Source of the DNA: Lepas anatifera
Taxonomy: Eukaryota > Arthropoda > Thecostraca > Lepadidae
Assembly: GCA_034440635.1 (NCBI GenBank)
Contig: JAOTON010002237.1
Span: 434,001 to 498,000 of the forward strand
Length of the DNA: 64,000 nt
Reading direction: 5' to 3'
Position 1 is the first letter of the stretch. Each line of letters starts with the position of its first letter. Below the pieces are notes generated by a model that worked only from the letters and a program-made list of their open reading frames with translations, was not told where the DNA came from and made no database searches. Positions 58,948-64,000 of the stretch are shown piece by piece. The position numbers and the translations under genes are program-made.

Positions 58948-60538
58948 ACCTATCACAATTTGTTAACGGAAAATGTAATCCTGAAAATCGGCTTAAAGTT
59001 GGGGAGGGGTGCACTGCGCCCCAGTCCAAAGATTGGGGCCAATGCCCCCTGCCCTCGGAACCTGTGCCTATGACGTTGGGGGTGGAAAAATTATTTGCCG
59101 TACTGTTACTAAATTTCTGCATTAACCCGTTCCTCCGAGGTGTTCCTCTTGTATGTACATACCTGACGTTGGTAAATTAGACGCATTTTTTTGGCACTTA
59201 GCCCGATTTGAAGCCTTAGTGATACACGTTGCCTGACAAAGGGGCTGGTGTTCTGGGAGTGAGTGTTTGAATTTTTCTGGGGTAATTGTAATAAAAATGA
59301 TCATTATCTGCCAAAAATTATATGTTAGAATTTGTTAGAAATTAAAGCTATAAAAGACGATAGTTTCACCTCATGGCATCATCACGACTAAGCACAAACA
59401 CTAAAAACACAGCACATATTTTTGAAATATTGCACGTCCATTTGATGTTTACGGTCTTCTCGCAATGCAACACTTCCTCAACAATGAACATATCATTTCA
59501 CGGGGGAGATTGGGAGGGAGGGGAGGGGGTCCAGTGTTAGTCTTAAATGTGATCGTGAAATATAGATACAAATAATAGTTATGAGGACTGGAACCATATT
59601 TATGCGATATATTTTGTGATGAGCCACGAGCTCATCACAAATGGGTCTGTGTTGGGGAATTTGCATCGACTCGCTGATTTTGACGTCCGGGCTGTCGCGT
59701 AAGTTACTGAGGAGGCAGATAAAGATCATTCTTATCAAAATCATCATGTCAACCTTTCCAGAGCTACTCCGCCTTTTAAGTACATTTTCTAGGGTACCTC
59801 AATATGATATCCCGTATTTTATCCACCAGCCTTTTCATCCTGCGCATAATCCACGCTATTATTATGTTTACCAATTGTTGTTACAAACACACAGAACAAT
59901 CCTGGGCTAAAGCAGGGGGGCTGATATTGGCAAAGGGGTTAGATGTTGACCCGTGGGATGATTTGAAAGATCATTTCAAGTTGAACTGCAGCCGGTTTCG
60001 TAGTACTCTGGTGACGTCAGTGTTGCCGCCCCTCTCGGCGGCAGCGACGGCACGGAAGCACCAGCCATCGCCTGGTCGTTACCGGTCGTAAAATGGCGCG
60101 CTAAAAACCAGCGGCACCAGCCTGCAGGATCCAGTGCCAGCTCTTTATAGGTTCCCAGCACGCTTCACTCCATGAATGAGACGGCTCCGCCAGGAACGAC
60201 CGAAATCGCGATCACATGGCTGGCTCTGGTTGGCCAACTGCCGATGCACTTGATTCGTGCATCCTGAAGCCGAGGGAAGTAAGAAGTAGTCACATTTATG
60301 CCGGTGTATTTTGCTTAAAAAAACATACGAAAAAATTGGCCTGAGCCTTTGACGGAAGATTAGGTGCCCGGGAACAAACTGGCTGGACACAAGACAAAAT
60401 TATGACGAACCCGATCAGGAAATGAAGGCTGCCATAAGCCCATCCCTGCTGAAGGGCCGACTTTAACTGAAACAGTATTTTTAACCACTTCATAGGCAGT
60501 CCCATCCTATACTGACAACCGTTGTTCTCGTTTTGCAG
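58948..60538. other. Non-coding, probably intronic
   Basis: Nothing recognisable is seen apart from the MITE-like end at 59057. If the exon at 60539 is real, this lies upstream of it as intron or 5' region. Confidence 0.4.
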
Positions 60539-60761
60539 GACTTTGTGTGCTGAGTGCAGGAGGAGCCGCTGGGTCACTGTTCCTCTCGCTCTCGGATGAA
60601 ATGTCTCCATCTCCGTCCTCCACCCACGTCGGCGAGTTCAGGCTCTTCTCCCATTCTCGGCTCGAGAGGCTGGACGAGGTTCACGACGCCGAGATCTTCA
60701 TCAGCGTTGTCCAAAGCATGAGGGACTACTCACTTCGCATGGACGAGAAGAAACACCGCAG
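60539..60761 (+). CDS. Internal coding exon, possibly upstream exon of the lipase gene
   Basis: A polypyrimidine tract and acceptor (GTTCTCGTTTTGCAG|GA) precede a 223-bp open exon ending in GCAG|GTAAAG (donor GT at 60762). Two leftover bases complete a codon at its start, and it ends with two bases of a codon (phase 2). The encoded 74 residues begin LCVLSAGGAAGSLFLSLSDE and end IFISVVQSMRDYSLRMDEKK plus HR. Codon use is GC-rich at third positions in an AT-rich setting, which supports coding. I do not recognise the domain. Its end phase matches the start phase of the lipase exon at 63816, and the joined boundary (KKHR-R-RWKRDEEV) reads smoothly, so it may encode the N-terminal extension of that lipase. 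An unrelated gene is possible. Confidence 0.6.
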
Positions 60762-60971
60762 GTAAAGTCGGCCAGGTGTAGCGTGATTCTGGTGTTCCCT
60801 GTCAATAAACTGGTTTCTTACAAAGTTGGCATATTGAAGATGAAGCTTTGATTCACTAGGAATATTTCATACCCATCAACCCCTTAGCCAGATTTGTTAA
60901 AGGAGTTCTAAGCTTGAAAATATAAGGTGGCCTGTGGGTTTAGCCATGGATAGGACACAACAGTGCCTATT

Positions 60972-60977
<6 letters not shown>

Positions 60978-61038
<61 letters not shown>
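60978..61038 (+). repeat. TA microsatellite
   Basis: An uninterrupted (TA)n tract of about 60 bp, lying in the putative intron. Confidence 0.95.
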
Positions 61039-61040
<2 letters not shown>

Positions 61041-61084
61041 TCAGCTAATCATATCATATATAAAATCATTTAATCATATATAAA

Positions 61085-61535
61085 GCTGGACTAACTGCCA
61101 GGGTTATACGGCGGCGCAGGCTGTTTGGATTTAACGACGGACCAACTGCCAGGATTATGCGGCGGCGCAGGCTGTTGGGTTTAACGACGTACCAACTGCC
61201 AGGGTTATGCGGCGGCGCAGGCTGTTTGGGTTTAACGGCGGACCAACTGCCAGGGTTATAAGGCGGCGCAGGCTGTTGGGGTTTAACGACGGAACAACTG
61301 CCAGGGTTATGTGGTGGCGCAGGCAGTTGGGTTTAACGACGGACCAACTGCCAGGGTTATGCGGCGGCGCAGGGAGTTGGGTTTAATGACGGACCAACTG
61401 CCAGGGTTATACGGCGGTGCAGGCTGTTGCGGTTTAACGACGGACCAACTGCCAGGGTTATACGGCGGTGCAGGCTGTTGGGTTTTAACGACGGAACAAC
61501 TGCCAGGGCTAACGACGGACCAGCCAGGGCTAATC
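61085..61535 (-). repeat. 50-bp minisatellite derived from the SINE tail
   Basis: About eight full units and two partial ones, spaced 49-51 bp, contain CAACTGCCAGGGTTATACGG, CGGCGCAGGCTGTTGGG and TTTAACGACGG. Read on the minus strand, the unit is CCGTATAACCCTGGCAGTTG, GTCCGTCGTTAAACCC, which is the 3' tail of the SINE family (for example 325-360 and 22020-22055). The array is thus tandem amplification of a SINE end. Confidence 0.9.
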
Positions 61536-61725
61536 TGAACGAACAGTTGAATACTGTTTGGGTCTAATGTGGGAAAATGACATGATGTTTTCTTTGGTGA
61601 GACCTTGGCCAGGGATGGGTTTAGTTTGAACCAGGAATAACAAAACGTTTATCATCAAACTACCACGTTTATTAACAAGATAATACGGCTATAAATTATA
61701 TCAGTTATATGCATTATATTGCATT

Positions 61726-62137
<412 letters not shown>

Positions 62138-62177
<40 letters not shown>
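62138..62177 (+). repeat. TA microsatellite
   Basis: A (TA)n tract directly following the CA tract. Confidence 0.95.
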
Positions 62178-62180
<3 letters not shown>

Positions 62181-62348
62181 CTGTTACTACGGTTATTTAT
62201 TGCATCGAGTTGGGGACTCTCACCAATGTCCCAAAGCTGGCCTGAGGCCAGCTTTCGAATGATTTCTTTACTCATTGATCAAAATCTTCAGCTTGCTATG
62301 CTTCTGTACATAAGAAAGCGGACATCCGAGCATTGTGAGCAGCACAGC

Positions 62349-62488
62349 ATGCACCAAATGACTTTGTTTGTCTTAGTTTCCGCAGTGTGCATCAGCTCCT
62401 ATACTGCATTTGTATTTGGACGACAGGCTGCAAGTAGGACCGTGTCAAGCCTCCGGCGCTCGGGAACAGCGCACAACTGGGCTACACG
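62349..62488 (+). CDS. Candidate signal-peptide exon, alternative first exon of the lipase gene
   Basis: An ATG at 62349 (or 62358) opens MHQMTLFVLVSAVCISSYTA, a good hydrophobic signal-peptide-like stretch with a short uncharged neck. The frame then continues through a Ser/Arg-rich segment to GCTACACG|GTGACT, a possible donor with GT at 62489-62490. It ends with two bases of a codon, exactly the phase required by the exon at 63816. A secreted lipase needs such a leader. The donor is only moderate, and the exon at 60539 is a competing upstream partner. Confidence 0.3.
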
Positions 62489-62490
62489 GT

Positions 62491-63815
62491 GACTGGAGGG
62501 AGGCCTGTTTCATGATCAAGGCTGAGGGTGGCCCCGCCTCTCGCGGGGCTTTAGTAACGGGTCATGCTGGCTGCAGCCGGGTGGGACGATTTCGCCATTT
62601 GTGGTGGAAAACTATATCGAATATAAAGAGTGACGGCGTCTTGCTTTACTTCTCTGTTAGTTTCTCCTCAACGTACAAATCGGGAAAATCTTTGCGAGTG
62701 TATTTTCGAGTTTGGCTGGGTAATTGTTTACTAGCCGCTTTCTAATTAGGCGGGTCAGACAGTGTTGCTTTGAGCGCCGGCTCTAAACCGGTCAGGCCTT
62801 CTCTGGCTGTCATTGCTTCAGATTCAGGCTCGTTGGTCTTCCAAGCACGTACCGATAGAGGTAAATTGGGGACCAACAGCCAACCGCAGCCTTGCAAATT
62901 ATGGGTATTAGATTGTGTATTCATATAAGAGCTGCAATCAAATTTTCTGAACATTTTTATTAGTATGATTTTCTAATTGGTTCAATATTTTTCCTCAGCC
63001 ACCCTTGCAAGTTGTGATGAAGTGGTAAGTGGGACACAAATGTTTTGACATTGCACTCCGTTGATTTTCTTCAGTGAAATGATTGTGTACCGATGGCGAC
63101 GGATCCAAAGTCCATTATACAAGGCCATGTCTACTTATTGGGCCACATAATGACGCAACTAAAATAAAACACACCAAGATGAAGATACCCAATGTCTGTT
63201 AAAGCCAATAAACATTGGTGAAATTAGAAACGCTGTAATACGATAGCAAAACCTGTTGATGATTGAACTTTTTCCAGTATTTATTGGAGTACATCATTAG
63301 GGTACCATCGAAACGGTAGCAAAATAAAATCTAAGCTTGCTTGCCGCAGCTGAAAATAGCTATAACGCGAAATCTACTGCTTCTGGAAGCGGTTTGAAGG
63401 CATTCTTTCTGCAACATCGTCTACACCTTTTGATCATTATTTTATTTTATTTTGACTTAATGACACAGTTTGGCATTCTAAAATACTATCAGCCATTTGA
63501 AATGATCAGGAAACATGAGCTTCACCTTTCGACGAGGAGATCACTTGGAGAGGGGTGAGATGCGAAGCCGATATTTAACAGCAGTTGGGGTGAGCACCAT
63601 CGAGGCAGTTCAGCTGTCAACAAAAAGTGGCAACATGTGAGTAGGTTAACGCTGCTAAGCGGAATAAATTTAAAAAAGAACAACAGCTAGGTACCAAAAT
63701 GTTGGTGGACGTTGACAGTGGTTTGGTTGTTGAGGACACGTTCCCGTTCTTGTAAAGTCATGTCTGCACATATGTGCATTCAGCTGTCGCTCTCACGGCC
63801 CTGTCTGGTGGGCAG
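62491..63815. other. Putative lipase intron
   Basis: If the exon at 63816 is preceded by an upstream exon, this is the last part of its intron. It holds no recognisable features. Confidence 0.4.
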
Positions 63816-63921
63816 GCGGTGGAAGAGAGACGAAGAGGTCATCTGCTACAAGGAGCTCGGCTGCTTCCGTGACAGCGGGCCTTTCGACTACCTGGACATG
63901 CTGCCGTCTGCTCCCGACGAG
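63816..63921 (+). CDS. Pancreatic-type lipase, N-terminal exon (partial gene)
   Basis: An acceptor CTGGTGGGCAG|GCGG follows a CT-rich tract, and the exon ends CCCGACGAG|GTGAGG (donor GT at 63922). It starts on the third base of a codon and ends in phase 0. The reading RDEEVICYKELGCFRDSGPF, DYLDMLPSAPDE matches the start of mature pancreatic triacylglycerol lipase-family proteins: the C-Y-x-x-L-G-C-F cysteine pair and the L-P-x-x-P-x-(E/D) turn that precedes the NTRF(L)LYT strand. The catalytic Ser-Asp-His triad would lie in exons beyond the window. By family knowledge, the product is a secreted alpha/beta-hydrolase acting on glycerides or phospholipids. The substrate cannot be told from this exon. 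Confidence 0.8.
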
Positions 63922-64000
63922 GTGAGGCCAAAATGGCGTGCAAACATGCTAACGACAGATTTTATCAATTTTATATATTTTCGACCTTGCTTATGAACTT

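Overview
This is a eukaryotic, probably arthropod and perhaps crustacean, nuclear genome window. The signs are LINE reverse-transcriptase relics, tRNA-derived SINEs with A/B boxes, long TA and CA microsatellites, GT-AG intron boundaries, TCAGT-type initiator motifs, TTAGG-like runs, and an animal pancreatic-lipase-type exon at the right end. No bacterial operons, rRNA genes or CRISPR arrays are visible. The species assignment is inference; I cannot name the genus.

The window is mostly transposon-derived. Its main theme is short non-autonomous DNA transposons that begin and end with TTAA, the hallmark target duplication of piggyBac-type elements. I see families A (562-1606), B (4202-6010 and 12680-13320), C (9419-10394, 39416-40240, 57405-57835 and fragments) and E (18686-19455, 30849-31635, 24335-24806). 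A, B and C are packed with AGGTCA/TGACCT hexamers, the half-site of nuclear hormone receptors, often as TCAAGGTCA or as direct repeats. The most striking object is 4202-6010: two about 905-bp family B copies head to head, sharing one central TTAA inside a perfect 28-bp palindrome, so the whole 1.8 kb is one inverted repeat.

Other mobile DNA: a tandem pair of about 305-bp TIR MITEs with TA flanks (1941-2554); three MITEs with CAGTGGCGGATCCAGG-type ends (30455, 33914, 54407); five or more SINE copies; two decayed LINEs on the minus strand (10767-11820 and 14276-15537); an inverted-repeat element embedded in a TA microsatellite (15904-16308); and a 5'-truncated ORF at 22115-22843 with a PD-(D/E)XK nuclease-like signature. 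A 50-bp minisatellite at 61085-61535 is built from the 3' tail of the SINE.

Host-gene evidence is sparse. At the right edge, a + strand exon (63816-63921) encodes the N-terminal cysteine region of a pancreatic-type lipase and runs off the window. A strong coding exon at 60539-60761 and a signal-peptide-like exon at 62349-62488 both end in the phase that exon requires, so either could be its upstream exon. Candidate promoter/first exons are at 25528-25950 (TATA box, donor, 79-bp intron) and 13745-14008 (TCAGT initiators, donor). The rest is unannotated intergenic or intronic DNA with satellites and simple repeats.
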